The notes: generated by a model not told the origin, from the letters alone. A stretch of DNA of 64,000 bases from Neorhodopirellula lusitana (GCF_900182915.1 NZ_FXUG01000001.1:868001-932000), one strand, 5' to 3'. Positions 37,651 through 46,527 are shown, numbered from the stretch's first letter. Translations and numbers: made by a program.

Positions 37651-38634
37651 TTACGCCGTCCAGTCCATTCCTAGGTCCAGCCAGGTGGCCTGATGAGTGA
37701 GCGCCCCGCTGCTGATGCGGTCCACACCGGTCGCAGCAACATTGGCGATTGTGTCGATATTGACGTTGCCGGATGCTTCCAATTCCACGGTGACCTCGGC
37801 CGCGTCGCGACGCGCTACTGCCGTTCTTAGATCGTCCAAAGAGAAATTGTCTAACAGGATGATGTCGATGCCGGTGTGGATCACCTGGTCAAATTGGTCC
37901 AGACTGTCGACTTCGATTTCGACCATGGTTGGGGCAACCAATTGATTCAGGGTGCCGCCTCGCATCGCGACGGCTCGGCGTGCGGCTTCGCCTGCTGTCA
38001 ACTTGCCCGCCTTCGACTTGTCTGCCTTCAACTCGCCGGACTTCAATCCGTCGGTCGACGCAGTAGCTGCCTCTTCCCCATCACCGGCAGCGTTTGTTTC
38101 TTTGGATCGTCCCAATGCCAAGTGATTGTCTTTGATCAAGAAGCCGTCATACAAACCGGTGCGATGATTGTGGCCGCCGCCACATGAGACCGCGTACTTT
38201 TCCAGACGGCGCCACCCGGGCGTGGTTTTCCGGGTGTCGTAAAGACGGGCGGAAGTTCCTTGCATCTGTTTCACGTATTGGTTGGTCAATGTTGCCACAC
38301 CGCACAGTCGCGACAACAGGTTCAACGTCACGCGTTCGCTGGTCAACAAATCGCGAGCCGACCCGGACAAGCGGACTAGCGGCGTTCCGGGTGAAAACGA
38401 TTCGCCCTCGCTGATCAAGACTTCGACCTCCAAATCGGCATCGAACTCGTCGATGATCCAGGGGGCCAGCGCGATTCCGGCGGCGATCCCGTGATCGCGT
38501 GAAACGATCTGGCAGGCGCCGCGGCGTTCGGCGTCAATCATCGCAACCGTCGTCCAGTCCATCGAAACATCCAGGTCCTCGGCGATCGCCAATCGCACCA
38601 GTTGCCGCAGGTCATTTTCCAGGGACTGATCCAT
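37651..38634 (-). CDS. nadC: Nicotinate-nucleotide pyrophosphorylase (quinolinate phosphoribosyltransferase)
   Basis: Converts quinolinate and PRPP to nicotinate mononucleotide in NAD synthesis. Conserved features are LNLLSRLCGVATLT, TRKTTPGWRRLEKYAV, GGGHNHRTGLYDGFLIKDNH and the C-terminal VTVELEASGNVNIDTI and SSGALTHQATWLDLG. A low-complexity insert of about 35 residues (rich in Lys, Ala, Gly) lies after the KDNHLALGRS motif and makes the protein longer than the usual 280-290 residues. ATG 38634 is preferred; the frame opens at 38706. No nadA or nadB lies beside it. Confidence 0.93.
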   Translation of the reverse strand: MDQSLENDLRQLVRLAIAEDLDVSMDWTTVAMIDAERRGACQIVSRDHGIAAGIALAPWIIDEFDADLEVEVLISEGESFSPGTPLVRLSGSARDLLTSERVTLNLLSRLCGVATLTNQYVKQMQGTSARLYDTRKTTPGWRRLEKYAVSCGGGHNHRTGLYDGFLIKDNHLALGRSKETNAAGDGEEAATASTDGLKSGELKADKSKAGKLTAGEAARRAVAMRGGTLNQLVAPTMVEIEVDSLDQFDQVIHTGIDIILLDNFSLDDLRTAVARRDAAEVTVELEASGNVNIDTIANVAATGVDRISSGALTHQATWLDLGMDWTA

Positions 38635-38764
38635 TCCGACTCGAGCGTAATCGAGACGACTTGCCTCGGAGTTCCCTGTTAAGCTATTCACGGGTGAGCG
38701 ATTCAACGGTTAGGCTCCTAATGATGCGTTGTTTGATCCAATGACCTGATGAGTTCAGTGGCAC

Positions 38765-39304
38765 ATGATAGGCGAATACAAGATCAACCGAACCACCCGC
38801 CGTTGCAGCGTCGCAGATCGGCCGCTGGAACCGGGTGAGTATTATTACAGTGTGGTTTCGGAACACGACGAGGATTTTCGCCGTGTCGACATCGCGGCTG
38901 ATTCGTGGACTGGCCCCCCCGAAGGCTGCATCGGGCACTGGAAAAACCGCGTCCCGCTGCCTGAGGAAAAGAAGCGGGAACTTGCCCCCCCCGAAGTGCT
39001 GATCGAGATTCTACGATCGATGGCGGATCAGCCTCAATTGACGAAAGCTCGCTATTTGCTGGCCTTGATGTTAGTGCGGAAGCGGCACCTGAAGCCCGTC
39101 GAGTCGTCCACGCTGATTTCGTCGGCGGCGAGTGATTCGACAGAGCCTACCGAGAGCGAGTCGGTGGGGCCCACCAATTTGTGGGAATTAGAGTCGAACC
39201 TGGATGGAACGACGGTCACGATCGAAATAGCTGACATTGCCGCCGGTGAGGCAGAAAGCCTACAAACGCAACTCGTGGATTTGCTATATCGCGAAGTTGA
39301 GTGA
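38765..39304 (+). CDS. Conserved hypothetical protein
   Basis: The 179-residue soluble acidic protein begins IGEYKINRTTRRCSVADRPL, has a YYYSVV motif near residue 26 and SWTGPPEGCIGHWKNRVP near residue 46. A helical ARYLLALMLVRKRHLKP stretch follows near residue 95. This set looks conserved and coding, but I do not assign a family. It is divergent from nadC, with about 130 bp between starts. Function unknown. Confidence 0.7.
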   Translation: MIGEYKINRTTRRCSVADRPLEPGEYYYSVVSEHDEDFRRVDIAADSWTGPPEGCIGHWKNRVPLPEEKKRELAPPEVLIEILRSMADQPQLTKARYLLALMLVRKRHLKPVESSTLISSAASDSTEPTESESVGPTNLWELESNLDGTTVTIEIADIAAGEAESLQTQLVDLLYREVE

Positions 39305-39553
39305 AAGCCGACCTCGCTGAACGCCTCCAATGATTCGGGAAGGATCCCTATCTTCGTTTCACGCCTGACCTTGTCGACCCGATTCACCGGGATTCCAGCG
39401 TCTGTGAATTCGCTGTGCCGAACAACTTTGTTTGCGTTTACTGCTGCGCCACCCAACCAGGACGCGAAACCACGGCTAGCGGAACAGGCGTGTCACTTAC
39501 GAATTCGGGTACCGCGTTTGTCGCGAAGTTTGGCAGTGGGGGCGTCAACGAAG

Positions 39554-40609
39554 ATGCTTGTGCTCGCCCTGTGTGCGTGCGTGATTGCCATCAGTGTCAG
39601 CGGCTGCGTCCGCCAGGTTGCCGTTGTGGATGTTCCGCCGCCACCCGCCCTCTTTGATACCACGCCTGACATCGTTGCGCTCGCCGCAGCGGTGAATCGT
39701 ACCGACGCGATCCGAGAGCTATCGACCAATTCAGCTTCGGTGGACGTGCTAAGCATGACGGCGGTGCCGAAGTTGACGGCCAACATGCATTTGCAACGCG
39801 ACCGCAATTTTCGATTGAAAGCCAGCATCCCGATCATCATGGGCAGCGGCATCGATCTGGGAAGCAACGCGGATGAGTTTTGGTTTGAAGTTCCCGAAGG
39901 CATGACGCAAACGCTTTATCACGCGAACCACCAACAATACGCTGCTCACTTGGATCGCGCCATTTTGCCGGTGGATCCCAGCTGGATGATCGACGCGATC
40001 GGTCTGGCACGGCTGGATCCTGATACCGTGTTGGCTGGGCCAGTCACTCGTACGGACGGCATGATCGAAGTTAGAAACGCGGTTTCGACTCCCGCTGGCA
40101 CGTACCAAAGGGTTTGCTTTATTGAGCCCACGGCGGGTTACATCACGCATTTGTTCTTGTATTCGCCCCGTGGCCGATTGGTGGCCAAAAGTCATGCAAC
40201 GGCGCATCAGTATTACGAAAGTGTGAACAGCGTTTTACCGCACCGAGTCAAGATGGAGCTGTTCCCGTCGAGCGGTCCGCCATTAGCGATGCAATTGGAT
40301 GTGGCCTCGTATTCGGTCAATCAACTGTTGTCGGGCGACCCCCAGCTGTTCGCCATGCCAGCGACCCGAAACCGGGTTGATTTACTGCAAATGAGCGGCA
40401 TCGTGTCGTCGCCGCCGGGGATGCCAGCATCCAGGAATCCAGTATCGGGGATGACCGGATCCAGTAGTTCGCTAGCGGGAGGCCCCGTTTCAGGAACGGC
40501 TGGCAGTTCGGCTTGGTCGCAACCGGTGACCACATCGGCAGGAGTGCCAACGGCGTACACCGCCAGTGGGCCGACCGGACCGCCGCTACGTGGAATTCGC
40601 TACGAGTGA
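39554..40609 (+). CDS. Putative lipoprotein
   Basis: Starting at ATG 39554, the 351-residue product has a lipoprotein signal (MLVLALCACVIAISVSGC). A domain resembling LolA/LppX-like beta-sheet lipid carriers follows in outline: alternating strands, YHANHQQYAAHL, and a repeated beta pattern to about residue 260. The C-terminal 90 residues are Gly/Ser/Pro-rich. The frame is open from 39371 and a GTG at 39536 is possible. It might handle envelope lipids or just be surface-anchored; no firm family assignment. Confidence 0.65.
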   Translation: MLVLALCACVIAISVSGCVRQVAVVDVPPPPALFDTTPDIVALAAAVNRTDAIRELSTNSASVDVLSMTAVPKLTANMHLQRDRNFRLKASIPIIMGSGIDLGSNADEFWFEVPEGMTQTLYHANHQQYAAHLDRAILPVDPSWMIDAIGLARLDPDTVLAGPVTRTDGMIEVRNAVSTPAGTYQRVCFIEPTAGYITHLFLYSPRGRLVAKSHATAHQYYESVNSVLPHRVKMELFPSSGPPLAMQLDVASYSVNQLLSGDPQLFAMPATRNRVDLLQMSGIVSSPPGMPASRNPVSGMTGSSSSLAGGPVSGTAGSSAWSQPVTTSAGVPTAYTASGPTGPPLRGIRYE

Positions 40610-41040
40610 CGATTTCGGGCGTGACCGGCTGATTCCGCGTCGTTTTGCTCTGCCCGGTTGATCTTTCCCGTTTGACGAACGCCAGCGGGCGGCTAGAATG
40701 CTGGCAGCTTCGGTCCCGGAGATGACTGCTGAGAAGCGGCTTGCCGCTAACCTCACACTCGATCTACCCGCTTTCGCCGAATCGTCCGCACTGTTGGGGC
40801 GTCTACGATCCTTTTGGAAGATTGCCACGTCCTACCGTGGTCTCACGCCGTACCTACGGTAGCGGACAGTTGTATCAAACGCTTGTTTCGGCGACTCTTG
40901 TCGTTGCTTGTGCTTTGAGCCCCACCTTCATTGTGGACCCGTTCGTCCGAGCGTAATGTCCCCTCCCTTCCCAAGTTACATATTGTGTCGCCTCGCCGTT
41001 TTCCGCGTCGTGGCTGCCCACCTTTCAGCAGGATATTGAG
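40610..41040. other. Leader/intergenic region upstream of tatA
   Basis: 431 bp with no convincing gene. A short plus-strand frame (40741-40956) has a hydrophobic end but no supporting context. Two hairpins with an alternative pairing lie at 40825-40862. Confidence 0.5.
40825..40862 (+). promoter_or_regulatory. Possible alternative-hairpin leader upstream of tatA
   Basis: CCACG/CGTGG (40825-40829 with 40836-40840) and CCGTA/TACGG (40848-40852 with 40855-40859) form two small hairpins. CTACCG (40832-40837) and CGGTAG (40857-40862) would form a competing hairpin. The arrangement resembles an RNA switch about 180 bp before the tatA-like gene. Weak evidence. Confidence 0.25.
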
Positions 41041-41268
41041 ATGTTGACCCTGACTTTTTCGTCGATCGCATTGTTGGGCATGTTTGGTTTCCCCGGTGCC
41101 CCCGAACTGATGATCGTGCTGTTGATTGCACTGGTTTTGTTTGGTGGTGCCAAGCTTCCTAGCTTGATGCGAAACCTGGGCAAGAGTGCCAACGAATTCA
41201 AACGCGGGATGGCCGAAACCGGCGACGACGCTGACGAAGCAGCGGACAAGCCTTCAGAAAAGGTCTAA
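41041..41268 (+). CDS. tatA: Sec-independent translocase TatA-type protein
   Basis: The 75-residue protein has a short periplasmic N terminus, one membrane helix with LMIVLLIALVLFGGAKLPSL (the FGG hinge then basic amphipathic helix NLGKSANEFKRGM), and an acidic tail. This is the TatA/TatE plan, forming the pore or membrane-thinning element for folded twin-arginine substrates. It is followed after 3 bp by a second TatA-like gene; no tatC is visible. A Tat substrate candidate lies in this window (51864-53402). Confidence 0.9.
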   Translation: MLTLTFSSIALLGMFGFPGAPELMIVLLIALVLFGGAKLPSLMRNLGKSANEFKRGMAETGDDADEAADKPSEKV

Positions 41269-41271
41269 GGG

Positions 41272-41547
41272 ATGTTTGGCCTTAGTCCCTTTGAATTGTC
41301 GGTGATCGGCGTGATCGCCGTCGTCCTCTTTGGCGGCAATCTTCCCGAGGTTGCACGAAAGTTCGGCTCAACCTACGCGCAGTTGCGTCGGAGTCTGACC
41401 GACGTGCAGCAGCAGTTTCGTGAAGCCCAAGCCGAAGCCAGTCGGGCGATGACGATCGAAGATAAGTCGCCTACCACGCCAAGTTACGAAGACGAGCCAG
41501 AAGAGGCTGCCGAACCGACAGCACCCAAGTTCAAGCCACCTCGCTGA
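41272..41547 (+). CDS. TatA/TatB-like translocase protein
   Basis: The 91-residue protein has membrane helix MFGLSPFELSVIGVIAVVLFGG followed by NLPEVARKFGSTYAQLRRSL, an amphipathic helix, and a Pro/Glu-rich tail. The helix is longer and Gln/Ala-rich, giving some resemblance to TatB, but the length is TatA-like. It begins three bases after the first tatA, so both are translated from one message and may act as separate TatA and TatB functions. Confidence 0.85.
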   Translation: MFGLSPFELSVIGVIAVVLFGGNLPEVARKFGSTYAQLRRSLTDVQQQFREAQAEASRAMTIEDKSPTTPSYEDEPEEAAEPTAPKFKPPR

Positions 41548-41914
41548 TATAGGCGTTTTCTGTACCGGTGTTGTCTGAATCGGCATCCCATCTCAGCTTG
41601 GCCTTGCAGAGAGGCCGTAGTGGATTTCGTTAAAAATCCTGAACTGCAGTGACGATTGGTAAGTAATTCGGTTGCGTCTTGTAGGAAATTGGGTGGGTAG
41701 CCGGAGTCGCCAGGCTTCGGGAGCCAACCGTCGATCCGTTAAACTCGGGCGAGTCCAACTGCAGAGTTTTGCCCGCTTTTTGACCGTCACAGTCCATCCG
41801 TTTCGCTTCCGAAATTGTCAGGCGGGATGGCGGGAACTGGCCCTTAGGTAAAAACAGTCAGCGGCCCAAACGTCAGCCACCTTTCTTCTCGTCCACACGC
41901 TACGAAATCCGTCG
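41548..41914. other. Non-coding region between tat genes and ispF
   Basis: 367 bp without a gene. It holds a GU-tolerant hairpin at 41701-41720 (CCGGAGTC, loop GCCA, GGCTTCGG). Confidence 0.5.
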
Positions 41915-42442
41915 ATGCAACCGCTTTTTCGAATTGGCTTGGGGTACGACTCACACCGTCTCGGTCCCGGGGGGCCGCTGCGGATCGGCGGGATCGATAT
42001 CGCCGGTGGTGACGCTGGTGATCGGGAGACTAACGATCCGGCAGGAGTTGGTGTTCACGCAATCGGACACAGCGACGCTGACGTTCTATTGCATGCGATT
42101 ACCGATGCACTGCTGGGCGCAATCGCACAAGGCGATATCGGTCGGTTGTTCCCGAATGACCAGGCGGTCAATCATGATCGGGACAGTGCTGATTTCGTCA
42201 ACAAAGCAATGGAATTGGTGGCGGCGGCGGGCTACCAGATTAACAATCTGGATGCCGTTATTTTGGCGGAGCGTCCTAAGATGGCTCCTCACATCGATGC
42301 GATGCGAGCGCGAATCAGCCAGCTTCTTTCTTGCCAACTCGATTGCGTGGGGCTGAAAGCGAAGACGGGCGAAGGCGTTGATGCTGTCGGACGGGGCGAA
42401 GCGATTGCCGCTCGTGTGGTCGTCATGCTGACCAAGGTTTAG
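41915..42442 (+). CDS. ispF: 2-C-methyl-D-erythritol 2,4-cyclodiphosphate synthase
   Basis: The 175-residue enzyme of the non-mevalonate isoprenoid route makes MEcPP from CDP-ME-2-phosphate. Metal ligands Asp12 and His14 lie in GLGYDSHRL, and His60 in GHSDADVLLHAI. The substrate-binding NLDAVILAERPKM, and the C-terminal KAKTGEGVDAVGRGEAIAA, are all present. A small insert (GGDAGDRETNDPAGVG) near residue 32 is unusual. No ispD fusion. It is a single gene. Confidence 0.95.
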   Translation: MQPLFRIGLGYDSHRLGPGGPLRIGGIDIAGGDAGDRETNDPAGVGVHAIGHSDADVLLHAITDALLGAIAQGDIGRLFPNDQAVNHDRDSADFVNKAMELVAAAGYQINNLDAVILAERPKMAPHIDAMRARISQLLSCQLDCVGLKAKTGEGVDAVGRGEAIAARVVVMLTKV

Positions 42443-42473
42443 CCTCGGTCTATCTTCTAGCCGATTCTTGCCG

Positions 42474-42911
42474 TTATGCGGTAACTGTTTCTTTGGGCGT
42501 GCACAGTGGAAGCAGCCCGGCGGACGAATCTAACACCTCTTGAATGGTGACGTTGGCAAAGGCGGCTTCTGTTGCTGCGTAGGCTCGGTCCAGTTCGGCA
42601 TGCAGTGGGCAGAGCGTTGTGTGTGATTTTAGACCCAGGGGGCATTGCCGGATCCTGTGGATTGGTGCCACTGAATCGACCACCTGCAAGATCGTCATCT
42701 CGGTGGCAGCTCGGTTCAGTTCGTATCCGCCACCGGGGCCGGGACGCGAACGCACAAGTCCAGCGGCGGCAAGATCTTGCAGGACGCGGGTCAGGTACCG
42801 CCGGGGCACCTTCGTTTGTTCGGCTAGCAGGTCCGCTGACGCGGGCACGCCCGGTTGGTTGCCCATGCAGGTAATCGCTCGCAGTGCGTATTCAGCAGTT
42901 TTGGAAAGCAT
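42474..42911 (-). CDS. Rrf2-family transcriptional regulator
   Basis: The 145-residue protein has the Rrf2 winged [38 protein letters not shown] and [13 protein letters not shown]. The metal/effector region reads [15 protein letters not shown], with two Cys spaced by 11 rather than the three-Cys pattern of IscR or NsrR; a further Cys lies near the C terminus. It may sense Fe-S status or redox stress, but the cluster ligands are uncertain. ATG 42911 gives the family start; the longer frame is not used. It is convergent with ispF. Confidence 0.88.
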   Translation of the reverse strand: MLSKTAEYALRAITCMGNQPGVPASADLLAEQTKVPRRYLTRVLQDLAAAGLVRSRPGPGGGYELNRAATEMTILQVVDSVAPIHRIRQCPLGLKSHTTLCPLHAELDRAYAATEAAFANVTIQEVLDSSAGLLPLCTPKETVTA

Positions 42912-43285
42912 GGAATCATCAAGTGCGAAGCGAACGTGGCTGTTGGGCAATCCTCGAAATGATCTTGGAAGCCCATCCCACTGGTGCAACACCTTAGCTG
43001 CAGCCGTGGGTCTGTTCAACATTGATAATTCGGGTGAATTCCTGCTGTGATCGGTGTGACCGTCACAATCGCCAAAGGGGAGAGTCATTCCTGTTGGGAC
43101 TGCATTCAGGCTCAAATCGAACGTGCATTCGCTCCAAATTCGAAGCTAGGGTTGATTGAATACCACTCCCACCGGTCGCATCGCGTACCGAAACCACACT
43201 CAATTCCATTTACGCAAGCATGTCCACGTCGGCCGAATCCCTCCCCAGCTTGGATCACCCGATCAAGACTCGATATCAGATTTCG
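42912..43285. other. Divergent region between Rrf2 and Flp pilin genes
   Basis: 374 bp with no supportable gene; both promoters should lie here. The Flp frame is open to 43220, but the first ATG with clear coding character is 43286. Confidence 0.4.
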
Positions 43286-43588
43286 ATGAAACGATTTTTG
43301 ATTCGTAAGCTGTCGAATGACTGTTGTGTGAAAATGGCTGAAAAGCAGGGTGGTAAACCCTTTGAACGCGTCCCTTCCTTGGATGAAACGATGGATCTTA
43401 ACGACCCACCTACCCGTCGCGCCCGGCGAGGTTTTGTAGCCTGGTTGAATGATGAAGATGGCACGACAGCCGTTGAGTACGCCGTGATGGTAGCGCTCAT
43501 CGCTGTTACCTGCATTGTCAGCGTCACGCTGATGACCAATGCCGCGAAAGAAAGCTTCGAGAATTCCGCCACTGCTATTGGCGAGTAA
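43286..43588 (+). CDS. Flp/Fap-type pilin with unusually long leader
   Basis: The 100-residue protein ends with the Flp pilin signature DGTTAVEYAVMVALIAVTC, cleavage expected after Gly59 and Glu64 at +5. Flp pilins are the subunit of tight-adherence (Tad) pili. The leader here is about 59 residues, against about 10-20 normally, and contains two Cys and an acidic stretch. The start is uncertain (ATG 43286, ATG 43337 or the open frame from 43220). No tad genes are nearby. Confidence 0.8.
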   Translation: MKRFLIRKLSNDCCVKMAEKQGGKPFERVPSLDETMDLNDPPTRRARRGFVAWLNDEDGTTAVEYAVMVALIAVTCIVSVTLMTNAAKESFENSATAIGE

Positions 43589-43639
43589 ATAGTCCAGTCA
43601 TCCGCGTTGCATGTGCCCCCATCGCAAACGAGTTTATTG

Positions 43640-44191
43640 ATGTCCAATCGCCCTACCCGCCAGCAGCTGCTTGTCGAGCACGATGTGCAAGTGAGTCTAA
43701 CGGTCCGTTCGTTGCTCTATGGAGCTGCGAGTATGACCTATTTCACTGTCATCCAGTTCTTCACGCAGTCGATGAATTACCCTGGAATGAGTGTCTGGGA
43801 TACCATTCTGTCGCTTGCGGATGAGGCGATTTTTTGGGTGCCCGGGTTCTTTTTGTTGGGACCGTTGATGGTGTACGACATGCTTCGTATCACCAATCGC
43901 GTTGCCGGTCCGATTTTCGCAATGCGTCGCCAACTCGAGGCGCTTCGTGGCGGCGAGGATGGCCGCGCTTTGAAGTTTCGTAACGACGACTACTGGGATC
44001 AATTGGCAGGCGAATTCAACGCGGTTCGCCAAGAACTGTTGGACCTCCGAGCCGAAAAATCTAAGTTAGTTCAAGAGGCAACGGTCCTTCGATCAGAGAA
44101 GGCTGAGAGCGCCAAGGCTGCTGAAGCCGGCTCACCCGTGGTCGCCGCGCCAGCCATCGATTCCGTGATCCCGCAAGAAGTGTTTAGCTAG
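43640..44191 (+). CDS. Two-TM membrane protein with HAMP-like/coiled-coil tail
   Basis: The 183-residue protein has two membrane helices (about residues 20-50 and 65-90), then PIFAMRRQLEALRGGEDGRAL, which resembles a HAMP linker, then a coiled-coil EFNAVRQELLDLRAEK and an Ala/Glu-rich tail. The layout is a truncated signalling receptor without output domain. It starts 51 bp after the Flp pilin on the same strand and is probably co-transcribed; it may assist or regulate the pilus. ATG 43640 is preferred over the upstream start. Confidence 0.7.
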   Translation: MSNRPTRQQLLVEHDVQVSLTVRSLLYGAASMTYFTVIQFFTQSMNYPGMSVWDTILSLADEAIFWVPGFFLLGPLMVYDMLRITNRVAGPIFAMRRQLEALRGGEDGRALKFRNDDYWDQLAGEFNAVRQELLDLRAEKSKLVQEATVLRSEKAESAKAAEAGSPVVAAPAIDSVIPQEVFS

Positions 44192-44199
44192 ACCAGCAC

Positions 44200-44246
44200 A
44201 AAAAAACCGCCGCTGTCTCTCGCGAGATAGCGACGGTTCCGATTTT
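44200..44246. terminator. Bidirectional rho-independent terminator
   Basis: Imperfect stem from AACCG-CGCT-TCTCGCGA to GATAGCG-CGGTT (about 44206-44237) flanked by seven A on the left and TTTTT on the right. It serves the converging Flp/membrane-protein operon (plus) and the YTV protein gene (minus). Confidence 0.8.
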
Positions 44247-44330
44247 TGAATCGACGATGGTAACGGTTGCTCGCCAGCTAAATGAAAGTGAATTCAGTCG
44301 CTGGCAAGTGCAACGGTTGGTAATCGTTCT

Positions 44331-46100
44331 CTAGCAGCCAGTGCAAGGCGAGGCACTCACAGGAGCGCCACATCCGCCGCAACCGCTCATTGGCGCAGGT
44401 GCGCTCATCATGACAGGTGCACCGCATCCGCCAACGCTTCCACATCCACCACCTTGGATAACCGATGGGCCGCAGCCAATCGTGCCACCATTGATGATTC
44501 CGGTTGCCGGAGCAGCGGAAGCACAGGGGTTGATTGTTTCTTCGACCAAGGTGGGAACCATCTTGCAAACTTGAACCGATTGCAGTTCGGTGTCGGTGTA
44601 AGGAACGTTTACGGAGTACTCTTCGACCAGTTCTTCAGCAACTCGCTCGTAGCGAGTGGTTTGGTAAGGCTCGACGGTGTACTCAGGCACGTTGTACGTG
44701 TAGCTGACTTCCTTCGTGCGTTCTTCGGTGGTGTAGGTGACGTAAGGAATGGTTTCGGTTTTTGAAACAGTCTTGTACGTCAAAGTCTTACGCATGCGTG
44801 TGCGTGGTTCTTCGTTGTACTGAACTTGTTTACGCATGCGGGTGCGTGTTTCGTCAACGTAATCGACAACCTTTTTGGTGCCGGTACGGGTTTCCGAGCG
44901 GTACTCAAGGGTGGTGCACTGGTAAGGCACTTGGGTCGATTGTTGTTCGAATACGGTGTACGAAACAACTTTCGATTCTTGCGAGCTGGTCGTGACAGGA
45001 ACCGTTTCGGTTTGCACGTTAGGAACCCAAACACGTTTGGTTTGAGTGGTCACAGCACTGCCACAAGCCGAGCCAGTTGCGACTGCTGGAGCTGCGTAGC
45101 TGACGCCACCGCCGCATCCGCCGTAGCTTGAGCTACCGCATCCGCCACAAGCCGAGGCACATCCGCCACAGTTGCTACGGCAACCGCAAGACGTTCCACA
45201 ACCATTGCTGTAGCTGACGCTTGAACAACCGCATCCGCTGCTGGCGTAGCCGCTGGTGCTGCCACAGCCGTTGCTGTAAACGACGTTGGTTGCTGCGGGA
45301 GCTGCAGCGACTTCAACGATTTGCTCTTCCCAATGTCCGTAGTCCTTGGTGACAGTTTGCATTTCTGTCTTAGGAACGTAGACCGAGATGGTACGAGTCT
45401 TGGTGACAGGAACCGCGTTGGTGACGGTGCGTGTCTTTTCAGTCACAACGGGATACGGAACGTTAACGGTGTAGTTGAACGTTTCGTCACGAAGTTGTGG
45501 CACCTTGACGGTGTATTCTTCAGGAACGTCGACGAGGGTTGGAACGCGGACAGTGTATGTTTCCGGTTCTTCGGACCATTCAGGCACGGTTTCGGTCAGT
45601 TCAACAGTCTTTTCGCTGCGAACAGGAACCAAAACGGTGTAGGTGACAGTCTTGGTTTCAGTCTTAGGAACGTTCACTACCTTGGTGCGGTAGTTTTCTT
45701 CCGTCACTGGAACCGTCTTGTAGACAGTCTTGGTGCGATAGCGAGTTTCGGAGCGAGTTCGTTGAACAGCGACAGCACGCGATTCGGTGACGTAGGTGGG
45801 CTTCATGACAACGCGATAGGAAGTCATTGGCTCGCAGATTGTTTCCGACGCAGGCATGCTGCTAACCGAAACACTGTTGGCGAAGCTGCTAACAATTGGC
45901 TCGCTGTAAGTTGCGCCGTTGGAAACGACATAACCTTGGCCGCAACCAACCGCTCCACCACAGCCACTGCTGACGACGGTAGGTGAGCTTCCGCAGGGGT
46001 CGGAGCAACCGCCGCAAGGGACGCACTGCGCCGAGGCGGTGACAGCATAGGTAGCGAGGATCGCCGAAGCGACACTCAAGAAACGGGTAACAAGCTTCAC
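44331..46100 (-). CDS. YTV-repeat, Cys-rich secreted surface protein
   Basis: The 589-residue secreted protein starts at GTG 46100, with AGAAGGA about eight bases upstream and a signal peptide VTRFLSVASAILATYAVTASAQ. The mature part alternates Cys/Gly/Ser-rich blocks at the N terminus, centre (about residues 280-330) and C terminus with long Thr/Val/Tyr/Glu blocks repeating YTVxVP-like units (YTVRVPTL, YTVKVPQL, YTVNVPYP, TYNVPEYTV). YTV-motif proteins have been reported from Rhodopirellula proteomics as probable cell-wall components; that recollection has not been checked. The high Cys count suggests disulfide cross-linking in the planctomycete envelope. Confidence 0.8.
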   Translation of the reverse strand: MKLVTRFLSVASAILATYAVTASAQCVPCGGCSDPCGSSPTVVSSGCGGAVGCGQGYVVSNGATYSEPIVSSFANSVSVSSMPASETICEPMTSYRVVMKPTYVTESRAVAVQRTRSETRYRTKTVYKTVPVTEENYRTKVVNVPKTETKTVTYTVLVPVRSEKTVELTETVPEWSEEPETYTVRVPTLVDVPEEYTVKVPQLRDETFNYTVNVPYPVVTEKTRTVTNAVPVTKTRTISVYVPKTEMQTVTKDYGHWEEQIVEVAAAPAATNVVYSNGCGSTSGYASSGCGCSSVSYSNGCGTSCGCRSNCGGCASACGGCGSSSYGGCGGGVSYAAPAVATGSACGSAVTTQTKRVWVPNVQTETVPVTTSSQESKVVSYTVFEQQSTQVPYQCTTLEYRSETRTGTKKVVDYVDETRTRMRKQVQYNEEPRTRMRKTLTYKTVSKTETIPYVTYTTEERTKEVSYTYNVPEYTVEPYQTTRYERVAEELVEEYSVNVPYTDTELQSVQVCKMVPTLVEETINPCASAAPATGIINGGTIGCGPSVIQGGGCGSVGGCGAPVMMSAPAPMSGCGGCGAPVSASPCTGC

Positions 46101-46527
46101 TGGGATGTTCCTTCTAGAGAGTAGTGTTTCTGCCAACATTGGCACGGTGAGCGTGGGCCAATGCCAGAATTAGGACAAATAGGTCCCCCCCGGCATTCGA
46201 TTTAAGCAAGATTAGACTGAACAAGCGTATTAACAATGATTCAACCCACTTTTTTGGCCGATATCTCACAATCGTTAATATCTTCCCCATTTACCTAGTC
46301 CTCGCAATCCGATCGTGGCCATAATTTCGCCAAAACTCGAACATCACCCCAATGTTTGCAATCCTTCCCACTTTTCTGACCGTGAAAGCCGAAATTTGAC
46401 CTCGCAAAGGTTGAGGGAATTGCCGCGATCGCAATTCTGACGCTGCGTTAACCGTCGTGGACTGTGCTAAATTGCGGCAGATAATTTTGGTCGTTTTTTG
46501 CCCTCGAATTGCTCGGAAGCTACGCGG
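46101..46527. other. Divergent promoter region of YTV and TPR genes
   Basis: 427 bp, more AT-rich than its surroundings. It should hold two divergent promoters. I see no unambiguous -35/-10 pair. Confidence 0.4.

Noticed and set aside
40741-40956. 71-codon ORF before tatA
   Set aside because: Hydrophobic C terminus but no ribosome binding site, family or conserved pattern; overlaps possible leader hairpins.
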